From UBA2040 sp041674745 (lineage in GTDB: Bacteria > Bacteroidota > Bacteroidia > Flavobacteriales_D > Crocinitomicaceae): a stretch of DNA of 64,000 bases. The notes under the pieces were generated by a model, which ran no database searches, was not told the DNA's origin, and saw only the letters and a list, made by a program, of their open reading frames with translations. The stretch spans positions 1 through 64,000 of the forward strand of contig JBAYVD010000001.1 of the NCBI GenBank assembly GCA_041674745.1. The letters run 5' to 3'. Positions 26,448 to 35,746 of this stretch are shown here, in pieces. The number at the start of each line of letters is the position of its first letter. Position 1 is the first letter of the stretch. Position numbers and translations under genes: made by a program.

Positions 26448-26777
26448 ATGAAAAACACAACTCTCTCCCTCTTATTTCTCACTTTTTTTTCAGTTGCTTT
26501 TGCAAGCAATCATCCCACAGAAAAAGAACCAATTTGTTTGGTAAAACAACAAGCGAATGATACGGTTATCATTTACGCAGAAGTTACTAGTGCAAACAAC
26601 TATGCCCAACTTCATGCCTTTGTTTCAACATTGGAAGCAGATTCTACGAAATTTGTCAGTGTGGTGTACAATTACGAAGCCAGCGAATTCACGGTTGTAT
26701 TCACGGCTCAAATAACCAAATTGACGGTTATGCATATTTTCAAAGAAGAATACGGACAAATCAAAGTAAGAAACTAA
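26448..26777 (+). CDS. Small secreted protein of unknown function
   Basis: This 109-residue product starts with a clear signal peptide (MKNTTLSLLFLTFFSVAFA, cut after about residue 19). The mature domain of about 85 residues has alternating strands and a helix (NNYAQLHAFVSTLEADS...KFVSVVYNYEASEFTVVF), which could be a ferredoxin-like fold. It has one cysteine, no lipobox and no sorting domain. No family is recognised. It has its own promoter at 26386-26415, and the 1139-residue T9SS protein starts 12 bases after its stop, so the two are probably one operon. It may assist that protein, but this is inference. Confidence 0.7.
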   Translation: MKNTTLSLLFLTFFSVAFASNHPTEKEPICLVKQQANDTVIIYAEVTSANNYAQLHAFVSTLEADSTKFVSVVYNYEASEFTVVFTAQITKLTVMHIFKEEYGQIKVRN

Positions 26778-26789
26778 TCTCTACCCGTT

Positions 26790-29700
26790 ATGAAATCAAA
26801 AATTTTATTCTCGTTTTTTGCCGTGCTTTTGAGTTTTTTAGGGATTGCTCAAAATCCTGGAGTTACCTGTGCTGGTGCGGTTTCGCTTAATGTAAATCCT
26901 ACTTGTGCAACGACTAATTACAGCATGAATTCAACCACTTATAATTCCCCAACTTCATTGCCGGGTTGTGGTGGACAAGGTTATTATGAAGGATGGTATA
27001 AGTTTACTACGCCGTCGTTTGCAACAACAATTTCCATAAATGAATCGGCACCAAATAGTCATAATGTCTCTATTTGGGCAAGTTGTGCCGCAACTACCTC
27101 TTTGTATTGTTTTAATGCTCCCGGTGGTGGAACAATTAATCAAATCTTAAGTGGATTATCATTGTCAACAACCTATTACATCAGAATTCAAAGAAATAAT
27201 TCGAGCGGAAATATAGCCGGCACAATTTGTCTAGTAAACAACACCCCTGCTCCCACAGGTCCCAGCAACAGCTGCACAGGAGTACCAGCCAACCTGACAG
27301 TTGGCACTTCCTGCACCCCAACCAGTTATACGATGAGTGCTAGTACCTATGATTTTACGGGTATTGTTCCGAGTTGTACGCCTTGGACTCCGGGCACACC
27401 TCCAGGAGGAATAAATGAGTTGGATGGATGGTATAGTTTTGTAGCCAACAACGACACGTTGCAACTAAGTGATTTAGCCAATTACAACCGAGTAGTTTCG
27501 GTCTGGACTCTTTGCATGAATGGAACTGAATTGTTTTGTTCAAATGCAGCGGCCAATGTCCCAATCAACATTACGATGACTGTCTTAGTGCCAGGGGATA
27601 CTTATTATGTACAAATTTACCAAGAACCCAATTCCAGCAACAGTACTCTTTCAGGCAGTATTTGTATTGCACAACCTCCTTTAGGGAATTATTGTTCGTC
27701 GCCTTTACCCGTACCAACTGTAACCACCAGTTGCAATACCACCAACTTCACCCTTTCACCACCTTTTAATTTCTCAGGTGTAATACCAACTTGTGCAACG
27801 GGCACAAGTGGAGCCTATGTTTTTGACCAATGGTATAGTTTTGTTGCTTCAAACGACACCACGATTGTTGACATTACAGCCAGCGGAAATAACACTTTGG
27901 CGGTTTGGTCGGCTTGCACATCGGGTCAATTGGCCTGTAACACTTCGAGTGGAGCGAACAGTTTAACGTTAACGGGTTTGACAAATGGCCAAACGTACTA
28001 TGTTCAAATCATTAGCACGTCATCCACGATGACGGGTACAATTTGCGTGTACAATTTTGCACCGGGAAATACCTGCGCAACGGCAATTGCTTTGTCAACT
28101 GTAACAACCGCCTGTAATCCAACCTATTATTTCTTTTCATCTGCAAATAATACTTTTTCCGGTATAGGTCCAGGTTGTAGCACATCGACTGGGAACTATC
28201 AATACGATGGCTGGTATAGTTTTGTCGCAACTGCAACAACAGCTATTATTGATGAAACGGGGACTGGTAATAGATGGATAACTGTTTGGCCTGACTGCAC
28301 AGGTACGAATGCTGTGGGTTGTAGTTATACAAATAACAATTCAACTTCATTTACTGTAAATAATTTGACAATCGGAGGAACCTATTATATACAAATCATA
28401 AGAAGAAGTACCAGTAATAGCCTAAATGGGACAATTTGTGTGCGCAATTTTAACGATGAACCGTGCAGCGCGATAAACCTGCCAGTAGGAACGAGTTGTT
28501 TTCCTATCACTGGATCGACCGCGAATGCTAGTGCAACAACCGGCGTTCCATCTCCTAATTGCAGTTATAACAATTATGATGATGTTTGGTACAACGCCGT
28601 GGTGCCGGCTGGGGGTGCTTTGATAGTGGAAGGAACACCAACTAATAATACCCTTGGTATCGCATTGTATAGCGGATTGTGTGGAAATTTAACGTATATC
28701 AACTGCACAACTTCATCTAATACCGCAACCCTTCTTCCTACGGGATTAACGCCTGGAGATACTATTTTTATTCGTGTATGGAGATCAAGCAGCAATTCGT
28801 CAATAACTTTTGATTTATGTGTCCGTGAACCTAATGACAATCCTTGTAGCGCTTATAACTTGACAGTTGGTGCGAATTGTAATCCTATTTCGGGGACAAC
28901 GTCATTTGCCACCCCAAGTGGAATCCCTGCACCTTCTCCAGGGTGTGCAACCTATAATAACAATGATGATGTATGGTATAGCGCCGTTGTGCCACCAGGA
29001 AGCAATGGTGATTTGATAACTGAGGCAGATTTGTCTGAAAATGGTGGAATGGCAATTTATAGCGGACCATGCTACAATCCAACCTTTATCAGTTGTACGA
29101 ATTCAAATAATAACCTGGCGATGACTACCACAGGATGGTCGCCAGGAGATACAATTTTCATTCGTTTGTGGAGAACAAACAATAATTCGACAATGACTTT
29201 TGATATTTGTGTCTATGCTACAGATTGCTCCGCCAATACAACCAATGATTATTGCGAAGGCGCAGCAACCTTAACATCAAGTCCGGGATTTTTTGGAAGC
29301 GCTACAGCGGCCTTGTATACCTATGATAATCCAGATAACGTAGAATCTGTTTTTTGTGGAACAATTCAAAACAACTCTTGGTATAAATTTGTTGCATCAT
29401 CAACCACCGCTACTTTTCCAATTACGTCAGTATCCGGTTGCGACGATGGAATACAAGCCCAAGTTTATAGCTTCAATACATCTACGGGCTGTTGTTTAGA
29501 TCCTGTTGCCAAATCGAACTGCTATAATCCAGGAAACAGCAACACTTTGGGAACGATTACAGCCACTGGATTAACCGTTGGTCAAACTTATTATCTCATG
29601 ATTGATGGCTGGGCGGGTGCGAATTGTTATTTTTCTATTAGTGGGTGGACCGCTACAGGTGTACTACCCATCAAATTAATTGAGTTTACCGGCGTAGCAG

Positions 29701-30209
29701 ACACCCGCATGAACCGACTCAAATGGCGTACGGCTTCTGAAATCAATAGTGATGTTATTGTTGTGCAAAAATCGGAAGATGGCATCAATTTTACAACGAT
29801 TGGAAGCGTGAAAGGTGCGGGTAATTCAACAACCGGAAACACGTATTCTTTTGATGATTATGAGGTGAATCATACTTTGGCGTATTATCGCTTGAAACAA
29901 ATTGATTTCGACGGTACGTTTGAATATTCTAAAACGATTAGTGTTGTTCGAGAAGGAAAGGTGGAGCTCTATCCGAATCCAACAAACGGAGATATCACAG
30001 TGAAGTTTGCCGATGCGATTGAAAACGATTGGACGATTACTTTCACGGATTTGTACGGTAGAAATGTTACCAGTAGCGTTGAAAGAATCAATGCAAGCAG
30101 CAATCAACTCGTCTTTGCGACGGATGCCCTTAAAAAAGGGTATTACTTTGTAAAAGTGCTGAACGGAAGCGGAGAACAGATTTTCAACAATAGTTTTATT
30201 AAGGAATAA
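26790..30209 (+). CDS. Large T9SS-secreted protein with seven Cys-rich beta repeats
   Basis: This 1139-residue protein has a signal peptide (MKSKILFSFFAVLLSFLGIAQ). Seven tandem modules of about 130 residues start near 28, 160, 305, 430, 555, 680 and 810. Each has a leading Cys, a D(G/V/Q)WY(S/N/K) motif, an (I/V)W-or-IYSG-x-C strand and a (G/P)xTYYxxI or GDTIFIRxW strand, similar to pre-peptidase C-terminal domains. Cys pairs in each module suggest disulfides. The C-terminus (about 960-1139) has GVLPIKLIEFTG and a T9SS type A sorting domain with YPNPTNGDITVKF and a final KKGYYFVKV segment. It is Ser/Thr/Asn-rich and probably adhesin-like on the cell surface. Modules 5-7 resemble those of the 23982 protein most. 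A strong terminator follows. Confidence 0.87.
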   Translation: MKSKILFSFFAVLLSFLGIAQNPGVTCAGAVSLNVNPTCATTNYSMNSTTYNSPTSLPGCGGQGYYEGWYKFTTPSFATTISINESAPNSHNVSIWASCAATTSLYCFNAPGGGTINQILSGLSLSTTYYIRIQRNNSSGNIAGTICLVNNTPAPTGPSNSCTGVPANLTVGTSCTPTSYTMSASTYDFTGIVPSCTPWTPGTPPGGINELDGWYSFVANNDTLQLSDLANYNRVVSVWTLCMNGTELFCSNAAANVPINITMTVLVPGDTYYVQIYQEPNSSNSTLSGSICIAQPPLGNYCSSPLPVPTVTTSCNTTNFTLSPPFNFSGVIPTCATGTSGAYVFDQWYSFVASNDTTIVDITASGNNTLAVWSACTSGQLACNTSSGANSLTLTGLTNGQTYYVQIISTSSTMTGTICVYNFAPGNTCATAIALSTVTTACNPTYYFFSSANNTFSGIGPGCSTSTGNYQYDGWYSFVATATTAIIDETGTGNRWITVWPDCTGTNAVGCSYTNNNSTSFTVNNLTIGGTYYIQIIRRSTSNSLNGTICVRNFNDEPCSAINLPVGTSCFPITGSTANASATTGVPSPNCSYNNYDDVWYNAVVPAGGALIVEGTPTNNTLGIALYSGLCGNLTYINCTTSSNTATLLPTGLTPGDTIFIRVWRSSSNSSITFDLCVREPNDNPCSAYNLTVGANCNPISGTTSFATPSGIPAPSPGCATYNNNDDVWYSAVVPPGSNGDLITEADLSENGGMAIYSGPCYNPTFISCTNSNNNLAMTTTGWSPGDTIFIRLWRTNNNSTMTFDICVYATDCSANTTNDYCEGAATLTSSPGFFGSATAALYTYDNPDNVESVFCGTIQNNSWYKFVASSTTATFPITSVSGCDDGIQAQVYSFNTSTGCCLDPVAKSNCYNPGNSNTLGTITATGLTVGQTYYLMIDGWAGANCYFSISGWTATGVLPIKLIEFTGVADTRMNRLKWRTASEINSDVIVVQKSEDGINFTTIGSVKGAGNSTTGNTYSFDDYEVNHTLAYYRLKQIDFDGTFEYSKTISVVREGKVELYPNPTNGDITVKFADAIENDWTITFTDLYGRNVTSSVERINASSNQLVFATDALKKGYYFVKVLNGSGEQIFNNSFIKE

Positions 30210-30214
30210 TCTTT

Positions 30215-30242
30215 AAAACAGCTCCTTTTTAGGAGCTGTTTT
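30215..30242 (+). terminator. Strong intrinsic terminator
   Basis: Twelve-base arms AAAACAGCTCCT and AGGAGCTGTTTT enclose a T4 loop, and a run of T follows (to 30248). It ends the transcript of the large T9SS gene. Confidence 0.9.
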
Positions 30243-30255
30243 TTTTTTGCAAGCG

Positions 30256-30285
30256 TTGATGCATCGTATTGGTTTCGTAATTTCG
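30256..30285 (+). promoter_or_regulatory. Probable promoter of the hydrolase-like gene
   Basis: TTG at 30256-30258 and TAATTTCG at 30278-30285 are 19 bases apart. The -7 box has one mismatch to TAnnTTTG. It lies just before the ATG at 30301 and after the terminator of the previous gene. Confidence 0.5.
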
Positions 30286-30300
30286 CTAAAAAGTAAATGA

Positions 30301-30834
30301 ATGAAAAAGCAGCGTTTGGTGCTTCTTTCGGATTTGTGGGTCCAACAGCAAAGCGAGTGGATTCAGTCGTATTTGGAGCAATTGGAACCGCATTTTAATT
30401 GTGTTTACTACGATGTTGCTGCTTTGGCCGGAATTTCAACCCAAGATTCATTCGCCGCCGAAATTCATGCCGCTTTTGTACAGGGTGGAATTGACCGAGC
30501 TGTGCAGGCCTTGTTGAATTTGGAAAAAAAGAAAACAATCGTTTTGGCTTTTAGTATTGGCGGAACGATTGCTTGGAAAGCAGCCTTGAAGGGTTTACCC
30601 ACAATTAGTTTGACTGCTGTTTCTTCAACGCGATTGAGGAAAGAATACCAAAAACCTACTTGCGAAATAGCCTTGCATTTTGGCGACCAAGATGTAAATC
30701 GACCGCAAGATGAATGGTTTGAAGCATTGGAAATTTATCCCGAGATCCATTTTGCACAACAGCATGAATTTTATATGTTAGAGTCCGCCTGCAAAATGAT
30801 TTGCGATCAACTTATTGAGCAATTTGGGTCTTGA
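30301..30834 (+). CDS. Alpha/beta-hydrolase-fold protein
   Basis: This short protein of 177 residues begins with a strand, RLVLLSDLW, and has a nucleophile-elbow-like motif FSIGGTIAWKA (about 81-91) in which the serine would be the nucleophile. The segment IALHFGDQDVNRP supplies a candidate acid and a late histidine is present (FAQQHEFYM). The arrangement matches a compact alpha/beta hydrolase, but the elbow is not the textbook G-x-S-x-G and the substrate is unknown. There is no signal peptide, so it is probably cytoplasmic. It stands alone between a terminator and the small exported protein at 30938. Confidence 0.65.
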   Translation: MKKQRLVLLSDLWVQQQSEWIQSYLEQLEPHFNCVYYDVAALAGISTQDSFAAEIHAAFVQGGIDRAVQALLNLEKKKTIVLAFSIGGTIAWKAALKGLPTISLTAVSSTRLRKEYQKPTCEIALHFGDQDVNRPQDEWFEALEIYPEIHFAQQHEFYMLESACKMICDQLIEQFGS

Positions 30835-30937
30835 TTCAAATATGACATTGTTTCTTATAGAATTAACATCCATCAATTTCAGACACAATTTTTCTTAAAA
30901 CGGAAACAAGAGTCAATTAACTGCATACATTTACACC

Positions 30938-31306
30938 GTGAAACAGTTCCAGTATCTTTTAGTAACCGTCCTTTTTGTCGCACTCTACAGTGTTGCCTTG
31001 GGTTTTGCTGCTCATGCTGAAATTCATGTCAGCCCGAACAAGGAAACGGCTTTGAAAAATTACACAAAGGGCATCCAATCGGTTTCAATTGAAACGGTTG
31101 TTGCGCAAATTGAGGTAATAAATGGAACAGGTCAAAACCATTTTCCCGAAAAAACACCGAATCCAACGGACGGGTTCAGTCACCGGAAAAAAATCGGCGC
31201 TCAATCAGCGCTCTGTCGTTTCAATCAATATGCTTTTGATTGGCAAAACCAACTGATTTTATTAAGTCACAGCGACCAACTGTTTCCGCACCACCATTTT
31301 TGGTAA
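30938..31306 (+). CDS. Small exported protein, unknown
   Basis: Reading from a GTG at 30938 gives 122 residues with a hydrophobic N-terminal segment (about 5-27, ending near AAHA) that looks like a signal peptide. The rest is polar, with one cysteine and a striking C-terminus, LFPHHHFW. Histidine-rich tails of this kind occur in small Bacteroidota proteins linked to metal handling, but I see no metal transporter here. A TACATTTA box (near 30926) could be its -7 promoter element. The function is not known and the start is not certain. Confidence 0.5.
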   Translation: MKQFQYLLVTVLFVALYSVALGFAAHAEIHVSPNKETALKNYTKGIQSVSIETVVAQIEVINGTGQNHFPEKTPNPTDGFSHRKKIGAQSALCRFNQYAFDWQNQLILLSHSDQLFPHHHFW

Positions 31307-31403
31307 TCTATTTTTCTTTTCGCTGTAAAGTACAGCATTGAATAAGGAAGTTCTCCATGTGAGAGAATTTCAACGAAGAATTAGTTTAGAAAAAAAATCA
31401 AAA

Positions 31404-31883
31404 ATGGATTTAGGAACCTTTATTGTGGGCATGGTTATGTTGGCTGCCTGCGTTGTACCATTTGCTCTAATGGCACAAAACCGTAAAAAAAGAAGAGACC
31501 AACTATTGTTTTCACTAAAGAAAATAGCAGAAGGCAAAAGTAGTAGCGTCACCAATTATGAAGTTTGTGGCGACGCAATCATCGGATGGGACGAAAGCAA
31601 TTTACAGCTTTTTTATTACCAAAAAGGAAGTCACAAAGAAAGACGCATAGCCGTAGATTTGACAAAAATGATCGCTTGCAAAGCAGAACATTTGTTGAAC
31701 CAATTAGACGATGGTTCTTCAAGAATTCAAAAATTGCAATTGATTTTCACCGATAAAATCCAAAAAGGCGTGCACGAAAAATTGGAATTGTACAATGCCG
31801 ATGAACAGACGGATTTGCAAGGTGAAGTGCAGCTTCTAGCCAATTGGGAAAGCAAAATCAACTCCTTGCTTGTAAGTAGATAA
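31404..31883 (+). CDS. Single-pass membrane protein, unknown
   Basis: This 159-residue protein begins MDLGTFIVGMVMLAACVVPFALMAQ, one transmembrane helix. A short basic stretch (NRKKRRD) follows that would face the cytoplasm, then a soluble domain of about 120 residues ending in LLANWESKINSLL. No family is recognised. The ATG at 31404 is preferred to the TTG at 31338 because it places the helix right at the N-terminus. The coding signal is moderate: there is no overlapping alternative and codon use is similar to that of its neighbours. Confidence 0.65.
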   Translation: MDLGTFIVGMVMLAACVVPFALMAQNRKKRRDQLLFSLKKIAEGKSSSVTNYEVCGDAIIGWDESNLQLFYYQKGSHKERRIAVDLTKMIACKAEHLLNQLDDGSSRIQKLQLIFTDKIQKGVHEKLELYNADEQTDLQGEVQLLANWESKINSLLVSR

Positions 31884-32039
31884 CAGAAAAAAGGAATAGC
31901 GAAGGCGGCAATTGTTTAGAAGCAGTTGCCGCTTTTTGTTTTGAAACGCTGCGTTCATAAAGATTTTCACATCGAACATTTTCTATCGAAATTGCGTGTC
32001 TTATCATGATAAACACAGGTAAAATATTACATTTAGGAT

Positions 32040-34352
32040 ATGAAAAACAGTCAATTGTATTTGATAATGGCGTTTCTATTAGGCGCTTGTCAACTAGAAA
32101 ACAAAATCGAAACCATGGATAAACCAACCGATTACACACAATTTGTTCATCCTTTAATCGGCACGGCCAAAATGGGTCATGTTTTTCCGGGAGCAACAGC
32201 GCCGTTTGGCATGGTGCAACTGAGTCCGCAAACCAACTGGCAAGTAATGTTCGATGAGGAGAATAATTACAACCCCGAAACATATGAATACTGCGCTGGT
32301 TATCAAAACAAAGATTCTACCATTTTGGGTTTTGCGCACACCAATTTAAGCGGAACCGGTCATTCTGATTTAGGCGATTTTTTGGTGATGCCCACAACTG
32401 GCGCTTTGAATTTGGAACCGTTGAAAAACGAAGATGGTTCCAAAGGATTTTATTCCAAATTTTCGCACGACACAGAAAAAGCATCTCCAGGTTACTACGC
32501 CGTGGATTTAGAAACCTACGCGATTCAAGCCGAAATGACAGCCAGCGAACGAGTAGGATATCATCGATATACCTTCCCGAAATCGGAAGAAGCGCACATC
32601 GTTTTGGACATGGTTTACAACGTGTATCATCACAAGGACAAAAATGTTTGGACTTTCATTCGGGTGGAAAATGACTCAACGGTGGTTGGGTATCGTCAAA
32701 CGAGAGGGTGGGCGCGAACGAGAAAACAATATTTTGCCCTGAAATTCTCAAAACCGTTCAAGAGTTACGGCCACAAAAAGTACGACAATGCGCGCTACAA
32801 TGGCTTTTACGGTCGATTCAACGAAGCGGAAAATTTTCCAGAAATGGCAGGAAGAGACATACGTGCTTATTTCAATTTTGACACAAAAGAGGGAGAAACC
32901 ATTGAACTAAAAATGGCCTTGTCTTCGGTGAGTACGGAAGGCGCGATGAACAACTTGAATACTGAAATTCCTCATTGGGATTTTGAAAAAACACATGCTG
33001 AAACAAAAGAAAAATGGAACCGAGAATTGTCCAAAGTAGAAGTAGAAACCTTGACGGAAGAGGATAAAATCAATTTCTACACAGCCATGTATCATGCCAG
33101 TTTAAGTCCAATTTTGTACGAAGATGTAGACGGAAAATACTTGGGTTTGGATCAAAACATACACGAATCCGATGGATTCACCAATTACACGGTTTTCTCG
33201 CTTTGGGATACGTATCGAGCATTGCATCCATGGTACAACATCATACAACCCACGCGCAACAACGACATGATTAAATCCATGCTCGCTCACCAAGAACAAA
33301 GTGTTCATCATATGTTACCGATTTGGAGCCATTATGCCAATGAGAATTGGTGCATGATTGGTTACCATGCCGTTTCCGTTATTGCCGATGCGATGGCAAA
33401 AGGAGTGGGAGATTTTGATCCACAACGGGCATTAAAAGCTTCTGAAGAAACGGCCAAAGTTCCGTATTTCGACGGCTTGGAGTATTACATGAAATTGAAA
33501 TACATTCCGGACGATTTGAGCCATTCTGCTGTTTCCAAAACCTTGGAATATGCCTACGACGATTGGTGTATCGCCCAAATTGCCAACAAAGCCAACAACA
33601 AAAAAGTTGAGCAAGAATTTTTGCTTCGTTCCGAATATTACAACAATGTCTACGACAAATCGATTGGCTTCATGGCGCCGAAATTGACGGATGGATCGTT
33701 CCGAAAAGATTTTGATCCCTTGGATACGTATGGACAAGGTTTTATTGAAGGAAATGCGTGGAATTACGGTTTGTATGTTCCCCATAAATTGGATAAAATG
33801 ATTGGTATGATGGGTGGAAAAGATCGTTTTAGTGCGCATTTGGATTCGCTTTTCACCATGGAAATTGATGACAAATACATTGAAAATCACGAAGACATTA
33901 CCCGCGATGGCATGATTGGAAATTATGTGCACGGCAACGAACCGGGTCACCACATTCCGTATTTGTACAATTGGACCAACGATGCGTACAAAACTCAGGC
34001 GCGCGTCAGAATGATCATGGAAACGATGTATTTGCCAAAAGTGGATGGACTTTGCGGCAACGACGATGCGGGCCAAATGAGTGCTTGGTACCTGTTCAGT
34101 AGTTTGGGCTTTTATCCGGTTACGCCAGGTTCTCCTGAATATGCGTTGGGCAGTCCAATGGTCAAAAAAGCGACAATTCACCTCGAAAACGGCAAAAAAC
34201 TAACGATTATTGCGAAAAACCAGAGTAAACCGAATGTATATGTGCAGAAAGTCTTGGTGAACGGAAAAGAATTGAAAGGCACCAATCTTCCGCACAGCGC
34301 TCTTGTAAATGGTGGTGAAATAGTGTTTGAGATGAGCGGAAAACACAGATAA
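32040..34352 (+). CDS. GH92-family alpha-mannosidase lipoprotein
   Basis: This 770-residue exported lipoprotein (lipobox LGAC, cysteine at about residue 18) belongs to glycoside hydrolase family 92, Ca2+-dependent exo-alpha-mannosidases mostly acting on alpha-1,2-linkages of N-glycans or yeast mannan. Family features are the N-terminal beta-sandwich starting FVHPLIGTAKMGHVFPGATAPFGMVQ, the SLWDTYRALHPWYNIIQP segment of the (alpha/alpha)6 domain, WCMIGYHAVSVIADA, GNEPGHHIPYLYNW and GNDDAGQMSAWYLFSSLGFYPV near the C-terminus, all carrying active-site residues. No SusC/SusD pair is next to it, so it is not in a classical polysaccharide utilisation locus. A TACATTTA box just upstream may be its promoter. 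Confidence 0.95.
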   Translation: MKNSQLYLIMAFLLGACQLENKIETMDKPTDYTQFVHPLIGTAKMGHVFPGATAPFGMVQLSPQTNWQVMFDEENNYNPETYEYCAGYQNKDSTILGFAHTNLSGTGHSDLGDFLVMPTTGALNLEPLKNEDGSKGFYSKFSHDTEKASPGYYAVDLETYAIQAEMTASERVGYHRYTFPKSEEAHIVLDMVYNVYHHKDKNVWTFIRVENDSTVVGYRQTRGWARTRKQYFALKFSKPFKSYGHKKYDNARYNGFYGRFNEAENFPEMAGRDIRAYFNFDTKEGETIELKMALSSVSTEGAMNNLNTEIPHWDFEKTHAETKEKWNRELSKVEVETLTEEDKINFYTAMYHASLSPILYEDVDGKYLGLDQNIHESDGFTNYTVFSLWDTYRALHPWYNIIQPTRNNDMIKSMLAHQEQSVHHMLPIWSHYANENWCMIGYHAVSVIADAMAKGVGDFDPQRALKASEETAKVPYFDGLEYYMKLKYIPDDLSHSAVSKTLEYAYDDWCIAQIANKANNKKVEQEFLLRSEYYNNVYDKSIGFMAPKLTDGSFRKDFDPLDTYGQGFIEGNAWNYGLYVPHKLDKMIGMMGGKDRFSAHLDSLFTMEIDDKYIENHEDITRDGMIGNYVHGNEPGHHIPYLYNWTNDAYKTQARVRMIMETMYLPKVDGLCGNDDAGQMSAWYLFSSLGFYPVTPGSPEYALGSPMVKKATIHLENGKKLTIIAKNQSKPNVYVQKVLVNGKELKGTNLPHSALVNGGEIVFEMSGKHR

Positions 34353-34424
34353 AATAGATTGGATCGATGAAATCCAGCTCATGTGAAATTTCGTTTTTTC
34401 ATCGCAAATACGGGTTGATTTCCG

Positions 34425-34432
34425 TACTTTTG
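34425..34432 (+). promoter_or_regulatory. -7 box upstream of kynU
   Basis: TACTTTTG matches TAnnTTTG exactly and lies 17 bases before the kynU ATG, so the leader would be about 10 bases. No TTG at a normal -33 distance is visible. Confidence 0.5.
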
Positions 34433-34449
34433 ACCAAAATAAATGCAAA

Positions 34450-35733
34450 ATGCAAAACTTTGAAAACTCTCTAGAATTCGCTCAAAAAATGGATCAACAC
34501 GATCCGTTGCGTTCCTTCAGAGATAAATTTTATTTTCCAACTTTTACCAAGGTTGAGCCGGTTTATTACACGGGAAACTCCTTGGGTTTACAACCGAAAA
34601 CAACAGCTTCCTATATTCAGGAAGAACTAGACGCTTGGCAAAAATATGGCGTAGAAGGTCATTTTCTAGCGAAAAAACCATGGGTTTCTTATCATGAATT
34701 TTTGACTGAAAAGGCAGCGAAAGTGGTTGGCGCAAAAAATGAAGAGGTGGTAATCACCCATTCGTTGACGACCAATTTGCACTTGCTTATGGTTTCATTT
34801 TATCGTCCGGAAGGAAAACGAACGAAAATACTTTGTGAAGGGAAAGCTTTCCCAAGCGATCAATATGCTTTGCAATCCCAAGTGAAATTTCATGAGTTGG
34901 ATCTTAAAGAAAACTTAATTGAATTGTTTCCGCGTGAAGGAGAATATACGTTGCACGAAGAAGATATTATTGCCAAAATCAACGAACTAGGCGACACATT
35001 GGCTTTGGTGATGATTGGTGGCGTGAATTATTACACCGGTCAGAAATTCGACATGCAAGCCATTACTGCCGCTGGACATGCGGTTGGTTCCGTTGTTGGT
35101 TGGGATTTGGCACATGCTGCTGGAAACGTAGAATTGAAACTGCACGATTGGGGAGTAGATTTTGCTGCTTGGTGTACCTACAAATACATGAATTCTTCTC
35201 CAGGAGGAGTTTCAGGGATGTTTGTACACGAAAAACACGCCTACAACACGGAATTGCCTCGATTTGCGGGTTGGTGGGGACACAACAAAGAACGACGTTT
35301 TTTGATGGAACCTCAATTTGATCCGATGCGCGGTGCCGAAGGTTGGCAATTGAGCAATGCCCCGGTTTTAGGAATGGCAGCTCACTTAGCAAGTTTGGAT
35401 ATTTTCGAAGAAGCAGGGATGGATAAAATTTTTGCCAAACGAGATTTAATGACAGCCTACATTGAATTCATCATCGATGAAATTACCGAGAAGCACAGCG
35501 AAAAATGTTCCTTTGAAATTATTACACCTCGCGAACAAACAAAACGTGGCGCCCAGTTGTCCATATTGGTTCAAGGAATGGGAAAAGCACTTTTTGATAA
35601 AATGTGGGAAGCAGGAATCATTGCCGATTGGCGGGAACCCAACGTGATTCGCATCGGGCCAGCACCGTTGTACAATTCATTTGAAGACGCTTATCGATTT
35701 GGACAAATAATAGAAAGTATAATTTTAGAATAA
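34450..35733 (+). CDS. kynU: Kynureninase
   Basis: This 427-residue PLP enzyme cleaves kynurenine to anthranilate and alanine, or 3-hydroxykynurenine to 3-hydroxyanthranilate and alanine. Family motifs are the N-terminal DPLRSFRDKFYFP and YYTGNSLGLQPK, the cofactor-binding ITHSLTTNLHLLM, GWDLAHAAGN with the PLP aspartate, and CTYKYMNSSPGG, whose lysine (about residue 245) forms the Schiff base. GWWGHNKERRFLM follows. Together with kmo at 37235 it can form 3-hydroxyanthranilate, an NAD precursor. fabV begins 13 bases downstream. Confidence 0.96.
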   Translation: MQNFENSLEFAQKMDQHDPLRSFRDKFYFPTFTKVEPVYYTGNSLGLQPKTTASYIQEELDAWQKYGVEGHFLAKKPWVSYHEFLTEKAAKVVGAKNEEVVITHSLTTNLHLLMVSFYRPEGKRTKILCEGKAFPSDQYALQSQVKFHELDLKENLIELFPREGEYTLHEEDIIAKINELGDTLALVMIGGVNYYTGQKFDMQAITAAGHAVGSVVGWDLAHAAGNVELKLHDWGVDFAAWCTYKYMNSSPGGVSGMFVHEKHAYNTELPRFAGWWGHNKERRFLMEPQFDPMRGAEGWQLSNAPVLGMAAHLASLDIFEEAGMDKIFAKRDLMTAYIEFIIDEITEKHSEKCSFEIITPREQTKRGAQLSILVQGMGKALFDKMWEAGIIADWREPNVIRIGPAPLYNSFEDAYRFGQIIESIILE

Positions 35734-35746
35734 AAACAATATAAAG

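Noticed and set aside
26790..30209. Tandem repeats considered as a CRISPR array
   Set aside because: The repeats are about 390 bases long, diverged and coding; no short exact repeats with spacers occur.
33432..34181. 249-residue minus-strand frame opposite the GH92 gene
   Set aside because: The GH92 reading has all family motifs across this stretch, and the antisense product is low in normal composition and has no motif.
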